From RHLJ01 sp965222205 (lineage in GTDB: Bacteria > Bacteroidota > Rhodothermia > Balneolales > Balneolaceae): a stretch of 64,000 nt of DNA. How positions within the stretch are numbered: position 1 is the first letter of the stretch; each line of letters begins with the position of its first letter. The notes under the pieces are model-generated. The model saw nothing but the letters and a program-made list of their open reading frames with translations. It did no database searches and had not been told where the DNA came from. Below, piece by piece: positions 26,121-36,171 of the stretch. The stretch lies in contig OZ244932.1 of assembly GCA_965222205.1 (NCBI GenBank), positions 1,302,001 to 1,366,000 on the forward strand. The letters are read 5' to 3'. Made by a program: the position numbers and the translations under genes.

Positions 26121-26190
26121 ATTCGTTAATGGTTAATCGGTGAATGAAATTAAAACATGAAAAACGATTAACCAATAACAATTAATGAAT
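26121..26190. repeat. Short inverted-repeat element
   Basis: Inner arms GGTTAATCG (26131-26139) and CGATTAACC (26165-26173) are perfect; outer arms ATTCGTTAAT and ATTAATGAAT differ at one base. The sequence resembles the 18-bp arms at 10118-10237. It fills the gap between the yajQ-like gene and the next gene. Confidence 0.6.
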
Positions 26191-26192
26191 TA

Positions 26193-26870
26193 CTATTCCT
26201 CCTCAAGTTTTTCTCTCATTTTTTTGGAAAGGAGTCGTTCTACTTCGAGTTGGTCATCAGGGGGAATGAGTGTTTTAAAACTTCGTATTGCATCATCCTC
26301 GTTATATTCAACCTCTATAATTTCTTCGGTATACCATTCGTAACTCAATAAATTATCCCACTCAATTACAGAGTCTAAGAGTACAATGCCTTTAGTACGA
26401 AATTCAGGAACCAGCCGAAGTGTGATTCCCCAGATTCCGATTCCTAATAAAGAGAGCCCCGAGTTTATACGAATAGGAGTGACGGCGAGATCAGAGAAGA
26501 TGGCAGATCTTTGAATTCCAAGTAGTATTAAAACAATAGCTATAATTACAGGAATGTATTCCGAAACAAATGTACGATGGCAATAAAGTACACGATCCAT
26601 ATCAACTCTGGTTTTAAATTGATTAATGGACGAGCTTGCAAAAAATCCGAAAACAGAAGCATACACATTAGAAATAATCGCCCCTGCAAATGCCTCGGAT
26701 AATACTTCAATCTTAAAAAGAAAAAGAAGCAGGGAGTACAATGACAATGCAACTAATGCTGACCACAACAATTTTCTTAGTGATATCTGGTATAGAAAAA
26801 AAAGCCTTCTATAACCAAGCCATAGACTTAATCCTGCTATTACAATATTAGAAATATATATCCAGAGCAT
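26193..26870 (-). CDS. Hypothetical multi-pass membrane protein
   Basis: 225 residues: about five hydrophobic segments in the first 155 residues and a soluble, acidic C-terminal tail (about 160-225) ending in a Lys/Glu-rich helix (RLLSKKMREKLEEE). The tail has a short beta-like IIEVEYNEDDAIRSFKTLI. I do not recognise a family. Single gene, divergent from the DUF971 gene. Confidence 0.7.
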   Translation of the reverse strand: MLWIYISNIVIAGLSLWLGYRRLFFLYQISLRKLLWSALVALSLYSLLLFLFKIEVLSEAFAGAIISNVYASVFGFFASSSINQFKTRVDMDRVLYCHRTFVSEYIPVIIAIVLILLGIQRSAIFSDLAVTPIRINSGLSLLGIGIWGITLRLVPEFRTKGIVLLDSVIEWDNLLSYEWYTEEIIEVEYNEDDAIRSFKTLIPPDDQLEVERLLSKKMREKLEEE

Positions 26871-27033
26871 ACTTTGTCAATCATGTTACGATCAAAAATC
26901 TAAAGCTATAATTAAAATATCTATCTTCCAATACGTGTAAAACCGTAAGTGTATTGAATCAAGTTTTTGCCGAACTTGTATGGCTGTAAGTAGGCTAAAT
27001 TGAGTATTTAAAATCGCTATTTTTACACTATAT

Positions 27034-27357
27034 ATGGAATCAACAACACCGACCGGAATAGAAGTTAGCAATGAAGAACAGGTACTTGAAATCTCATGGC
27101 AGGATGGACATAAGTCCGTTTACCCTTTATTCGGGCTTAGAAAAAACTGTCCGTGTGTAGCTTGCAGGGGAGGACATGATAAAATGAATAGCTTTGAGCC
27201 AGAGGCTTTTAACATTGAGAACCCTCCATTAATGAATATTACCGATATCAAACAAGTCGGGAATCATGCTGTCCAAATTACATGGGTGGATGGACATAAT
27301 GCCGGGATGTATGGGTGGGAGACGTTGAGGAAGCTCGATCCGAGAAAATCGAAATGA
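27034..27357 (+). CDS. DUF971 family protein
   Basis: 107 residues with the DUF971/GBBH-like fold: LEISWQDGHKSVYPLFGLRKNCPCVACRG and the C-terminal VGNHAVQITWVDGHNAGMYGWETLRKL. The CPCVACRG cysteines could bind zinc. The domain also occurs in gamma-butyrobetaine hydroxylase and near Fe-S or ApbC proteins; its role alone is unknown. Confidence 0.92.
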   Translation: MESTTPTGIEVSNEEQVLEISWQDGHKSVYPLFGLRKNCPCVACRGGHDKMNSFEPEAFNIENPPLMNITDIKQVGNHAVQITWVDGHNAGMYGWETLRKLDPRKSK

Positions 27358-27382
27358 CAACTCTGAGACTCATTCCTCAGAA

Positions 27383-28828
27383 TTATACTTTAATCCCAAA
27401 CTCATTTTTTAAGGCAGATTTAGCAGCGTGATAGCCGCACATGCCGTGCACCCCTCCGCCGGGTGGAGTGGAGGATGAGCAGATATACATCCCTGTTGCA
27501 GGAAGTTTATATGGATCCCATTGAGGAACCGGGCGACCTAATAACTGCTTAAGTGTTTGAGCACCACCGTTGATATCTCCACCAATGTAGTTTTCATTGT
27601 AGGCTTCAAATTCAGTTGCATTTATGGTATGGGTAGAGATAATAGTGTCTCTGAAGCCCGGAGCATAGCGTTCAATTTGATTGATAATTTCTTCAGAGCA
27701 ATTTTTGTCTGAACCGTTCGGTACATGACAGTAAGCCCAAAGAGTGTGCTTACCTTCAGGAGCACGTGTATCATCAAATAAACTAGGTTGAGAAAGCAAT
27801 ACATAAGGTTTTTCGGGATGATTCCCTTTCCAGGTTTCCCGCTCAGAATAAGCAATCTCTTCAAAAGAACCTCCCAGGTGAAGCGTGCCTGCTCCTGCAC
27901 AATGCGGGTTCGACCAGGGAACAGGTTCAGAAAGAGCGAAATCCATCTTGAATACTCCCGGGCCATATTTAAACTTCAGAAATTTTTTCCTATATCCTTC
28001 CGGGAGTTCATTCTGGGCTATTTTTGTGATTTGATGAGGAGTCAAATCAAACAACACTGTTTTAGAAGATGGAAGTTCGGAGGTTTTTGAGATTCGATTT
28101 CCAGTTTCTATTTCGCCTCCTAGTGACTTTAATAAACCAGCAAGAGCATTTGTGATGTTATAAGATCCCCCTTTTGCAATGGGCCATCCAACTGCATGAA
28201 CAGTAGTAGCGAAAACGAGTCCAAACGATCCGGTAAACGATTTCTCAAGAGGCACAATACTGTGAGCAGCCAATCCGGCGAAATAAGCTTTTACTTTAGC
28301 GGTATCGAACATGGAATTGGCCAAAAGTTTAGCGGAAAGCATGCCGAACCATCCAAAACGGGCAAGAGAAAGTGGATTGTTTGGGACTCGAACCGGAGCT
28401 AAAAAATCGTGAGAAAGATACTCCCAACCATCAACAAAGCTTTTCACAAGGTTTTGGTAGTTCTTTCCATCTTTACCCATACTTTCCAGTGTTTTCTCTA
28501 ACGATTTAGAGACGACCAAAGCATCACCATTCTCCAATGGATGGCCTACGGGGTAGGTTGGGTGAATCCACTTTAGACCATACTCATCAAGGGGAAGGGT
28601 GCGAAAAAAAGGAGATCCAAGTCCTGTTGGGTGAACAGCCGAACAGATATCATGGATGAAACCTGGCTCAGTGAGTTCTTTGGTTCTGGTTCCTCCTCCG
28701 ATGGTTTCTTCGGCCTCAATCACTTTTACAGAAAGCCCGTTTTGTGCAAGTAAAACCGCAGCAGCAAGTCCATTCGGACCAGAGCCTACAACCACCGCAT
28801 CATATTCCGGATTTCTGATTTCAGGCAA
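27383..28828 (-). CDS. FAD-dependent oxidoreductase, phytoene-desaturase/PYROXD2-like
   Basis: 481 residues. N-terminal dinucleotide-binding motif AVVVGSGPNGLAAAVLLAQNG, then GGGTRTKELTEPGF, a central KGGSYNITNALAGLLKSLGGEI and a C-terminal flavin motif YICSSSTPPGGGVHGMCGYHAA. Related to CrtI-type desaturases but closer to the COG1233 group whose substrates are mostly unknown. Its start is 2 bases after the preceding protease stop, so the two genes are probably co-transcribed. Confidence 0.88.
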   Translation of the reverse strand: MPEIRNPEYDAVVVGSGPNGLAAAVLLAQNGLSVKVIEAEETIGGGTRTKELTEPGFIHDICSAVHPTGLGSPFFRTLPLDEYGLKWIHPTYPVGHPLENGDALVVSKSLEKTLESMGKDGKNYQNLVKSFVDGWEYLSHDFLAPVRVPNNPLSLARFGWFGMLSAKLLANSMFDTAKVKAYFAGLAAHSIVPLEKSFTGSFGLVFATTVHAVGWPIAKGGSYNITNALAGLLKSLGGEIETGNRISKTSELPSSKTVLFDLTPHQITKIAQNELPEGYRKKFLKFKYGPGVFKMDFALSEPVPWSNPHCAGAGTLHLGGSFEEIAYSERETWKGNHPEKPYVLLSQPSLFDDTRAPEGKHTLWAYCHVPNGSDKNCSEEIINQIERYAPGFRDTIISTHTINATEFEAYNENYIGGDINGGAQTLKQLLGRPVPQWDPYKLPATGMYICSSSTPPGGGVHGMCGYHAAKSALKNEFGIKV

Positions 28829-28830
28829 AG

Positions 28831-30471
28831 TTATTGACCGTTTACGATTTCTTCTGCTCTTTTTAAAGCTTCATAGGCATTTACAATGCCACCTGAAACC
28901 GATAGGGATGAAAATGGCACGGGAGATTCTGATCCCGGTCGGTATACCATTCTATTTGGTTTTGTGGAAGTTTCCATCAAAATATTTTTTACCTGAACAG
29001 CAGTTAACTCAGGATAGTAGGCCATTACCAAAGCCGCTACTCCTGCTACAACAGGGGCGGCCATACTCGTACCGTCTTCAGCTTTGTATTCGTTATCAGG
29101 ATAGGTGGAATAAACCTCAACGCCTGGTGCGAAAATATCCACATTTCTTTTTCCATAGTTACTGAAAGAAGCAGTAAGCTCTTCGCCATCCTGCCATGAA
29201 GATGCACCAACCGTTAAGAAAGAACTGGCTTTGCCGCCTGACTTATAATACTTATTCGGAAATGATTCTGTGCTATCTACATTTGTTGCGTCGTTTCCTG
29301 CACCGCTAACTAACAAGACTCCTAAACTGTCGGCAAATTTAACTGCTGCGTCTACATATTCTTTATTGGGAGAATATCCTTTACCGAAACTCATATTCAT
29401 TACTTTAGCGCCATTCTCTGCAGCATAACGAATGGCATTAGCAACGTCTTTATCGCGTTCATCTCCATTCGGAGTAGTTCTAAGAATCATAAGTTTCACA
29501 TTCGCAATTCCATTAATTCCAATATCGTTATTGCGAACAGCTCCCACAATTCCGGCAACATGAGTTCCATGATCATTTCGTATTGCCTTAACATCGTTGT
29601 TACCATAAAAACGATAGGTTAAATCAGCATAGTCATCTCCAACTATATGTCTGGGGTCAAAATCAGGGTTTAACCCATAATCGGATAAACTTTGGAACTG
29701 TTCCAGAGCTTCATCGATGTCGGCTTCTGTTAAACCATTTTCATCAAGAAATTGAACAAGTCCTTTAGCTTGCTGAAGATAAGGCCCATCTGTAGGCTTA
29801 GGTTTTTTTTGCTCAGCAGTGAGAGAATCTAAACTGGTAACTCCAAAAATTTGCTTAGATCCTAATATAGCCTGACCAATATTTTTGACATTAGTCAGGA
29901 TCTGATCGTTTTCAGCTTTTTTCGCCTCAAATTCCTTCTTTATTTCCTGAAAATAGTCATATTCTTCTAATTGATCTTCGGCAATTTCTTCTCTTTTTAG
30001 CCCAAGATAATCATCTCTTAATGATGCATAAATCCGTGTTAACTCATAGGTATCATCTCTCACATGATTTCCGTTTGGTCCACCAATAAAATTCCACCCG
30101 TGTATATCATCTATGTACCCATTACCGTCATCGTCAATTCCATTTCCAGCTATTTCATCTTCATTCACCCAAACATTACCCTTAAGGTCTTCATGCTCAA
30201 TATCAGTCCCCGAATCAATGATGGCTACAATCACTTCCTGTTTCGGGTTTTTATTGGCGAGTAACTCTTTGTAGGCCATTTCGACCCCAGTCCCAAGATA
30301 AGGGTCGAACTCAGAAGTTGTTAAATGCCAGTCTTCCGTTGCGGTTAATTCTACCGATAGAGTAGTGGTTTCAATATCTTTTTCTACACCTGAAGAGAGT
30401 TCTTTTGAAGAAGAACATCCCAGAAAAATAAGTATGAATAATAAAAAAGTTAGTTTCAGACGAATAGTCAT
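28831..30471 (-). CDS. S8 family serine peptidase, lipoprotein
   Basis: 546 residues with a lipobox (LIFLGCSSS, Cys19). The subtilase triad is complete: Asp86 (IIDSGTD), His301 (NDHGTHVAGIVG) and Ser469 (DGTSMAAPVVAG), with oxyanion Asn in SGAGND. Between Asp and His lies an insertion of about 165 residues (130-295), far longer than in subtilisin, with a helical charged stretch (EEIAEDQLEEYDYFQEIKKE). Secreted or outer-membrane attached protease. The downstream oxidoreductase gene starts 2 bases after its stop. Confidence 0.92.
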   Translation of the reverse strand: MTIRLKLTFLLFILIFLGCSSSKELSSGVEKDIETTTLSVELTATEDWHLTTSEFDPYLGTGVEMAYKELLANKNPKQEVIVAIIDSGTDIEHEDLKGNVWVNEDEIAGNGIDDDGNGYIDDIHGWNFIGGPNGNHVRDDTYELTRIYASLRDDYLGLKREEIAEDQLEEYDYFQEIKKEFEAKKAENDQILTNVKNIGQAILGSKQIFGVTSLDSLTAEQKKPKPTDGPYLQQAKGLVQFLDENGLTEADIDEALEQFQSLSDYGLNPDFDPRHIVGDDYADLTYRFYGNNDVKAIRNDHGTHVAGIVGAVRNNDIGINGIANVKLMILRTTPNGDERDKDVANAIRYAAENGAKVMNMSFGKGYSPNKEYVDAAVKFADSLGVLLVSGAGNDATNVDSTESFPNKYYKSGGKASSFLTVGASSWQDGEELTASFSNYGKRNVDIFAPGVEVYSTYPDNEYKAEDGTSMAAPVVAGVAALVMAYYPELTAVQVKNILMETSTKPNRMVYRPGSESPVPFSSLSVSGGIVNAYEALKRAEEIVNGQ

Positions 30472-30523
30472 TGCCTTAAAGAATTAATTTCAGCTTTATA
30501 AGATGCAAAATAATGAATAAAAA

Positions 30524-31660
30524 CTAAGATGTTTTCATTTTCACTAAAAGCGAGTCTAACCCCAGAGTAATAAGAATAATGAAGCCCAGAACCGCTAAAC
30601 TGGCAAGAGGCTGCCAAATTACAAACCCTCCTAAAGTCCCCAAAACCGCACCTAAATATTGGATATACCTGAGCTGATCATTACTGGCATTCTTAATCAT
30701 GATCTCTAATCTTTTTTCATCGTATTGTCTGAGATTATCTTCAACCAAAGAGTGGACATCTAATTGATTAATAAGTTTATAAAGCAGAGAAGTAACTATA
30801 TCCTCAATAGTGCTACTATGCTTATCAATGCGGCTGGGTAAATCATCAAGAAACGCATCCATTTTATCCAATCCTTTTTCGACGCCTCCGGGAACTTTGT
30901 TTAAAGCTTCTTCTACTAAATCCTGCATTTCCTGACCTTTTAGAAAACTATAGGCTTTTAAAGCAACACGTTCGAAAGAGTTTTGCTCAATAGCGCCTTC
31001 AATTTGTTCTATCACAGTTTTGGCAAGGGTTCCTCGTATCTCGGGATCCGCAACCATTTCATCAACATAACTAACAACCAGTTTTTTCAGCTCTAACCTA
31101 AACTCCGGGTCATCAATAATTGTCTTGATATAATCGGTAGCTTTTTCCCTGTATTTTGTAATAGCCTGAGATTCATGGATTTTCTTTTTAATAATTTCCG
31201 GATTAATTAAATCCTCAGAAACAGCTACTGCAAGTCTGTATGCAATTCGTTCTTTTTGAGCGGGAATAAGACCCTGCCCGAGTATAGGTCTTCTTTGGGT
31301 TGGACGGAATAGCATTTTTATAGCTAACCAATTGGTTAAGAATCCAATCATTCCACTTATACTTAGAACTCTAAGAAGACCTTCGAAACTGATGGTTAGT
31401 CCAAATACAGAGGCCGAAAGCCCGTCAAAATCCCAAAAAAAAGATGCAGTAAAACCGGTCAGAAGAAACAACGGAAAAATGAATAGTAAGTTGATCAACC
31501 ATTTATACTTCGATTCAGTCCTGGGAGGGGCAGGGCGGGTATTCGAGGTTTGCAGATCTGCTGTCTGTTTCTCAATCTGAGTGGTAATCAACCCCCAAAG
31601 CTGAGAAGCGTAGCGTTTACTGTTTTCTGTAATGATATTCTTTTCTTCAATTTCTTTCAT
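30524..31660 (-). CDS. DUF445 family membrane protein
   Basis: 378 residues from ATG 31660 (a TTG 9 bases earlier is unlikely). Two membrane segments near 65-115, the DUF445 signature GMIGFLTNWLAIKMLFRPTQRRPILGQGLIPAQKERIAYRLAVAVSEDLINPE, long helical middle, and two C-terminal membrane segments. Function unknown; bacterial DUF445 proteins (YheB-like) are cell-envelope proteins. Confidence 0.88.
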   Translation of the reverse strand: MKEIEEKNIITENSKRYASQLWGLITTQIEKQTADLQTSNTRPAPPRTESKYKWLINLLFIFPLFLLTGFTASFFWDFDGLSASVFGLTISFEGLLRVLSISGMIGFLTNWLAIKMLFRPTQRRPILGQGLIPAQKERIAYRLAVAVSEDLINPEIIKKKIHESQAITKYREKATDYIKTIIDDPEFRLELKKLVVSYVDEMVADPEIRGTLAKTVIEQIEGAIEQNSFERVALKAYSFLKGQEMQDLVEEALNKVPGGVEKGLDKMDAFLDDLPSRIDKHSSTIEDIVTSLLYKLINQLDVHSLVEDNLRQYDEKRLEIMIKNASNDQLRYIQYLGAVLGTLGGFVIWQPLASLAVLGFIILITLGLDSLLVKMKTS

Positions 31661-31779
31661 AGTCCGCAAATACGTTATCTCAATATTAAAGTTTAGCGGG
31701 TAGAAAAAAAGTTCTGTTTTTAGAAATCATTTACGGTTTATTTAAAAAGCTTCCGGACAAAAGAAACCAAACCAAACCC

Positions 31780-32050
31780 GAATTATATTTATTAACGCTG
31801 GTTATCTTATCGGGGGTTGAGTAAAATCTCCCGGTAAGGAAATGATAACACCTATATTGAACAACCCTTCGGTAAGATTTTGAAGCTCAAAGAAACATGA
31901 GGCTCGGGTTTTTGGGTTAGGTCTGTTTTTACCCCGGGATGAATCCCAGGGCTATGCATAGTCAACCCCGCTGGAGTTGAGGGGGGGGGGTATAAAATTC
32001 GTTATAGAACCTGTTTACCAACAGGCAGTTTAACCCTGAATCTGTGAGGG
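31780..32050 (+). repeat. Dispersed multi-hairpin repeat, copy B
   Basis: Partner of the repeat at about 11590-11845, same orientation and block order, roughly 70-80% alike by eye where it aligns. A run of ten G (31981-31990) extends the GAGTTGAGGG block. No gene is visible in the 400-base interval 31661-32062, which otherwise holds only an AT-rich leader at 31670-31770. Confidence 0.75.
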
Positions 32051-32062
32051 GAGATTTCTTAA

Positions 32063-32500
32063 TCAGATCAGTGAAAGAAAGTAGTTTTCGAACTGGGTCA
32101 TTTCGGCTTTTTCTTTCGGAGTTTGATCATCATAACCAAGCAAATGAACCAATCCATGAATAATCACACGAAGGAATTCCTGTTTATCAGAGGCGTTGTA
32201 TTCTTTAGCTTGTTCTTGTATTCGTTGAGCACAGCAATACAGAGTCCCTTCGATTTCCATATTGGATGTGTCTTCATCATACCGAAAAGAAATAATATCG
32301 GTGACATAATCGCGACTCAGAAATTCTTTGTTAATGCGAATGATTTCTTTCGGGTCAACAAAAACCAATTCTACAAAGGAGTAATTACAGGATTGATGCT
32401 TACAGATAGCATCCAATAAAAAAGCGGCTTCAGATTCCTTAAAAGGGAGTTCTAAGCCGCTTGTATTAAATAATTGAAGGGGATGATCCGGTGTTTCCAT
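32063..32500 (-). CDS. ybeY: YbeY endoribonuclease (16S rRNA maturation)
   Basis: 145 residues from ATG 32500. The motif IIHGLVHLLGYDD supplies two zinc-binding histidines; the usual third histidine of HGxLHLxGYDH is aspartate here, a replacement I recall as typical of Bacteroidota-type YbeY. The upstream RDYVTDIISFRYDE motif is also characteristic. It processes the 3' end of 16S rRNA and takes part in ribosome quality control. Confidence 0.93.
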   Translation of the reverse strand: METPDHPLQLFNTSGLELPFKESEAAFLLDAICKHQSCNYSFVELVFVDPKEIIRINKEFLSRDYVTDIISFRYDEDTSNMEIEGTLYCCAQRIQEQAKEYNASDKQEFLRVIIHGLVHLLGYDDQTPKEKAEMTQFENYFLSLI

Positions 32501-32506
32501 CACAGC

Positions 32507-32953
32507 TTATAAGCTGATATCGTCATCCATGAGTTCAGTAAGTGATAGTGCTATAGCGCACATCATCAAATCTTCTGGTAAGGAGGTGAAATCCCCCGAA
32601 ATAATAGACTCATCAACATTTGCATATAAACTGCAACCAGATGCTTTATCTACAATCAAGCCGGATGTCCGTTCGATTGACTTACCAAAGAAAATAACCT
32701 GTTCATTGATATCGCTTGCCGCAAATGCAGTGCAATTGTGAAGCTGAATCGTTGTATTTCCGGAATACACAGAGATAAAGTTCATTTGTGTATCGTTGGC
32801 TTCAAGCCCGAGATGAATTTCTAAAGCAAGCTTTGCATTTTCTTCGGTGTTAACTACCTCAATGCGGTAAACGTCATCGCCGAGTGGCTTGGGAGTTGCT
32901 CCAAGCACTTTCCCGATGGTCTCAATATTCTCTTTTGTGAACTGATGTATCAT
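32507..32953 (-). CDS. Hypothetical cytosolic protein next to ybeY
   Basis: 148 residues from ATG 32953. No signal peptide or membrane segment; mixed alpha/beta with conserved-looking ALEIHLGLEANDTQMNFISVYSGNTTIQLHNCTAF. I do not recognise a family. The 6-base gap to ybeY implies co-transcription and perhaps a role in RNA processing or translation. Confidence 0.75.
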   Translation of the reverse strand: MIHQFTKENIETIGKVLGATPKPLGDDVYRIEVVNTEENAKLALEIHLGLEANDTQMNFISVYSGNTTIQLHNCTAFAASDINEQVIFFGKSIERTSGLIVDKASGCSLYANVDESIISGDFTSLPEDLMMCAIALSLTELMDDDISL

Positions 32954-33007
32954 ACTCAAAAATCTTTGCTGTGAATATACAACACAGCAGGTTAACTAAA
33001 AATAAGC

Positions 33008-35998
33008 TTAATCAAGGCCGTACCTTTGCATTTCGATCAGGCTCGTAGCCTCACTTGTAGGTAATGGTTGAAATGGTGTGCCCTCAAACATTGCGTTTAC
33101 GTCAGCTATAATAGTTTCTGCTTCAGCATCATTTCCTGATTTAAATAACGCGTAAACAGTGATAGAAAGATACTGCCTTATCTGCATTAGATTGTTTCCA
33201 ATATTTTGTGTGCGTTCATAAATGGAATTAATCTGAGGTCTTAAGTTTCGTTGTTTGGTGATATCGCCACTTCGTCTGGCAGCTTCAAATTCCAGGCGCA
33301 TCTCTTCAGCCCGGGCTTGAGCTGAGATAAAACTATCAAAAGTATTATTGAACTCCGTGAGAATTGAGCCTTTAATATTCATCGCAAGCCTTCCACCCGA
33401 AACAGTGTCATCTAAGCTGATGTATTTCGCAGCGAAAAGTGCCTGCAGGTTGAAGTTTTCCTCATCAGGGCGAAACGGAATTTTCTCTTCGGCCATTCTC
33501 AGGTAATGTGCAGCGCTGTCAGGTTGATTCTGAGTTTCAAAGGTTTCAGCCAGTTGAAGGAAACTATATCGATAATTTCCAAGCATCCGGCGAATGTTCT
33601 CATCAAAGTAGGCATCTGGATTATTCCATTCTGTAAAACTGAAATCACGGATTCTGCGTGAATGAATTTCAGGATCTATCCAACCGGTATATCGGGAAGG
33701 AGTTTTCTTAGGAACTACACGGTAGGCTTTTCCTTCGGCTCGTAAATAATCGTTATCATCAAGGCCGAGCATACTTTGCTGTGAAACTGTATTTGCAAAG
33801 TAAACAGGTCTTAGCCAGTTGTTTGATTGCAGAATCTCAAGAATCATCAAATCCTGAACCTGCATATAATTTACGCTGTTACCCTGGGCATCCTGACCAA
33901 ACACACGGCCATCTACTCTCCAGGAAACTTCATTATCCAAAGAGTCTACCGAGATTTCAAAATCCGTTCCGGTATAAAGAATCTGGAGGGAAGTATCAGG
34001 AGTTACTCCGATAGCTTCTTTGTATTGAGCGTCCTCAGAAAATGCTTGCTTAAGTAATTCCTTGTCAACCGGAATATTAATTGTTCGAGGTTGCCAACGA
34101 TCAATTCGGGCAGTTACCTGATCTACTTCTTCATCGGTAAGGTTAATCGGTAGGGGAGCAGATTCATGGGACCATTGATTTTTCATTTGTTTGATATACC
34201 AGTCTGTATTCAAAAGACTTAAACAAACAATACGAACATCTGTTCTTACTCCTTCAACTTCCTGAGCGTACCAAAGAGGGAAGGTGTCATTATCCCCATT
34301 AGTAAATACTATGGCATTGGGGGCTAGAGAATTCAACAGATTTTTGGCGTAATCAGGAGCCACATAACGATTACTTCGGTCATGATCGTCCCAATTTTGA
34401 GATCCCATTAACACGGGCGAGCCGACCAAACATAGTCCAACTACTGCATAGCTCACGGCCGTATTTTCTTTCAGATACCCTTTGAGTAATTCTATGATAC
34501 CTGTAACTCCAAGTCCTACCCAAATCGAGAAGGCAAAGAAAGAGCCTACATAGGCATAATCTCGCTCTCTGGGTTGATAGGGGTCCTGATTCAGGAATAT
34601 GATAATAGCTAACCCTGTAACAATGAACAGCGTTAGAATCGCAAAAGCCCGCCTCCAGTCGGAAGTAAAATGGAAGATTAATCCAAAGACCCCTAGCAGG
34701 AATGGAATAAAGAAATAAGCATTGTTGGCACGGTTATTCGGGTATTTAGCCTGCTCAAATCCGGAACGCCAACCAGTATCCTGGATGTCTGCTTCACGAC
34801 CTATAAAATTCCAGTTAAAATACCGGACATACATGTGGATGATCTGATAATCCCAGAAGAAACCCCAATCACTATCGTAACGGGCATAGAATTGTAAATC
34901 TCTCGGGTCCTGCGAATGTCGGCGCGGAAAGTAAGCATCAGCATCCGGATTAATTCGACCGGTAGCATTATCAAAATTACGACCCTGGAAAATTGGGGTA
35001 TCACCGTATTGCTCGCGCTTCAGATATTTTACGAAGGCTTCTACGGTTTCAGGATCGTTTTCATCAACAGGAGGGTTGGCAATAGAACGAATCATAATTA
35101 CGGAATAAGAAGAATATCCGATCATTATCATCGCATAACTAATCAGGCAAATGTTTGCCAGGCGATACTTATTCTTTTGAGTGTAGTAGATTCCCCACGC
35201 CAGAGACAGTAAAATAATAAGCACAAAGGTGAGTGGGCCAATTAGTCCGTAAGTAGCATCGCCGATCTTATCAGCCCAGTCAGGTAATGTTTGAATGGTA
35301 AATGGGTACACCACGAGAAACGAGACGACAGCGATTGCTCCCATTATGGAAAAAGAAACCAGTGTGAAATCTTTCTTTTTGAAATAAACAATCAACGCCA
35401 CGAAGAATAGAGCCAGAAGGTTTAACAAGTGAACTCCAATCGCTAACCCAAACATATAGGCGATTAAAACCAGCCAGCGTTCATTGTACTCTTTATCGTG
35501 ATTCTCAGACCATTTTAAAGCCAACCATACTACAATAGCTGTAAAAAACATAGACATCGCGTAAACTTCAGCCTCAACTGCGTTAAACCAAAAGGTATCA
35601 CTAACAGCAAAAGTTAAAGAACCAACCAAGGCTCCACCATACATGCCGATTTTATCAACTACAGACATCTCATTTGGGCTTCCACGGAATTCTCTGACTA
35701 ATCTGACCGTAATCAAATACAGAAACATTACTGTGAATGCTGATGATAGTGCACTAATAAAGTTGATGCTCACGGCGACATATTCTGTGGGCATAAACAT
35801 AGAAAATAAGCGCCCAATAATAGAGTACAATGGAGCTCCCGGAGGGTGATTTACCTGTAGACCGTGCGCTACAGCGATGAACTCACCCGCATCCCAAAAA
35901 CTAGCAGTAGGTGCTAATGTAAGTGTGTAAATAATGAGGGAAACAAGAAACGTAAAAAGGGCTAAATATTTATTCGTCGTTTTATGATCTGAAAACAT
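33008..35998 (-). CDS. DUF2723 (TMEM260-like) membrane protein
   Basis: 996 residues. N-terminal half has about twelve membrane segments and the DUF2723 signature APTASFWDAGEFIAVAHGLQVNHPPGAPLYSIIGRLFS; the Asp-Glu in DAGEF is the expected catalytic position of GT-C glycosyltransferases, whose eukaryotic relative TMEM260 is an O-mannosyltransferase. A large soluble region (about 560-996) contains helical repeats (AETFETQNQPDSAAHYLRMAEEKIPF). Probably a protein- or lipid-linked glycosyltransferase at the inner membrane. Confidence 0.9.
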   Translation of the reverse strand: MFSDHKTTNKYLALFTFLVSLIIYTLTLAPTASFWDAGEFIAVAHGLQVNHPPGAPLYSIIGRLFSMFMPTEYVAVSINFISALSSAFTVMFLYLITVRLVREFRGSPNEMSVVDKIGMYGGALVGSLTFAVSDTFWFNAVEAEVYAMSMFFTAIVVWLALKWSENHDKEYNERWLVLIAYMFGLAIGVHLLNLLALFFVALIVYFKKKDFTLVSFSIMGAIAVVSFLVVYPFTIQTLPDWADKIGDATYGLIGPLTFVLIILLSLAWGIYYTQKNKYRLANICLISYAMIMIGYSSYSVIMIRSIANPPVDENDPETVEAFVKYLKREQYGDTPIFQGRNFDNATGRINPDADAYFPRRHSQDPRDLQFYARYDSDWGFFWDYQIIHMYVRYFNWNFIGREADIQDTGWRSGFEQAKYPNNRANNAYFFIPFLLGVFGLIFHFTSDWRRAFAILTLFIVTGLAIIIFLNQDPYQPRERDYAYVGSFFAFSIWVGLGVTGIIELLKGYLKENTAVSYAVVGLCLVGSPVLMGSQNWDDHDRSNRYVAPDYAKNLLNSLAPNAIVFTNGDNDTFPLWYAQEVEGVRTDVRIVCLSLLNTDWYIKQMKNQWSHESAPLPINLTDEEVDQVTARIDRWQPRTINIPVDKELLKQAFSEDAQYKEAIGVTPDTSLQILYTGTDFEISVDSLDNEVSWRVDGRVFGQDAQGNSVNYMQVQDLMILEILQSNNWLRPVYFANTVSQQSMLGLDDNDYLRAEGKAYRVVPKKTPSRYTGWIDPEIHSRRIRDFSFTEWNNPDAYFDENIRRMLGNYRYSFLQLAETFETQNQPDSAAHYLRMAEEKIPFRPDEENFNLQALFAAKYISLDDTVSGGRLAMNIKGSILTEFNNTFDSFISAQARAEEMRLEFEAARRSGDITKQRNLRPQINSIYERTQNIGNNLMQIRQYLSITVYALFKSGNDAEAETIIADVNAMFEGTPFQPLPTSEATSLIEMQRYGLD

Positions 35999-36171
35999 GT
36001 GTGTATTATCCGGCTGAAAAGTTTTGGATAGTCAATTTTTACCTTTATGATTAGCTTGCAATTATAGGCATAGCCTGATTCTATTCAAAATAGAACGGCG
36101 TAAATTTACAAACCATTTTGGCTTTAAAACGACTCTCTTTTCAAGCTATTTTCTAATTAACATTTATTTGC

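Noticed and set aside
32063..32500. YbeY inactivated by loss of the third zinc histidine
   Set aside because: Aspartate at that position is recalled as normal in Bacteroidota-type YbeY, so it is not evidence of decay.
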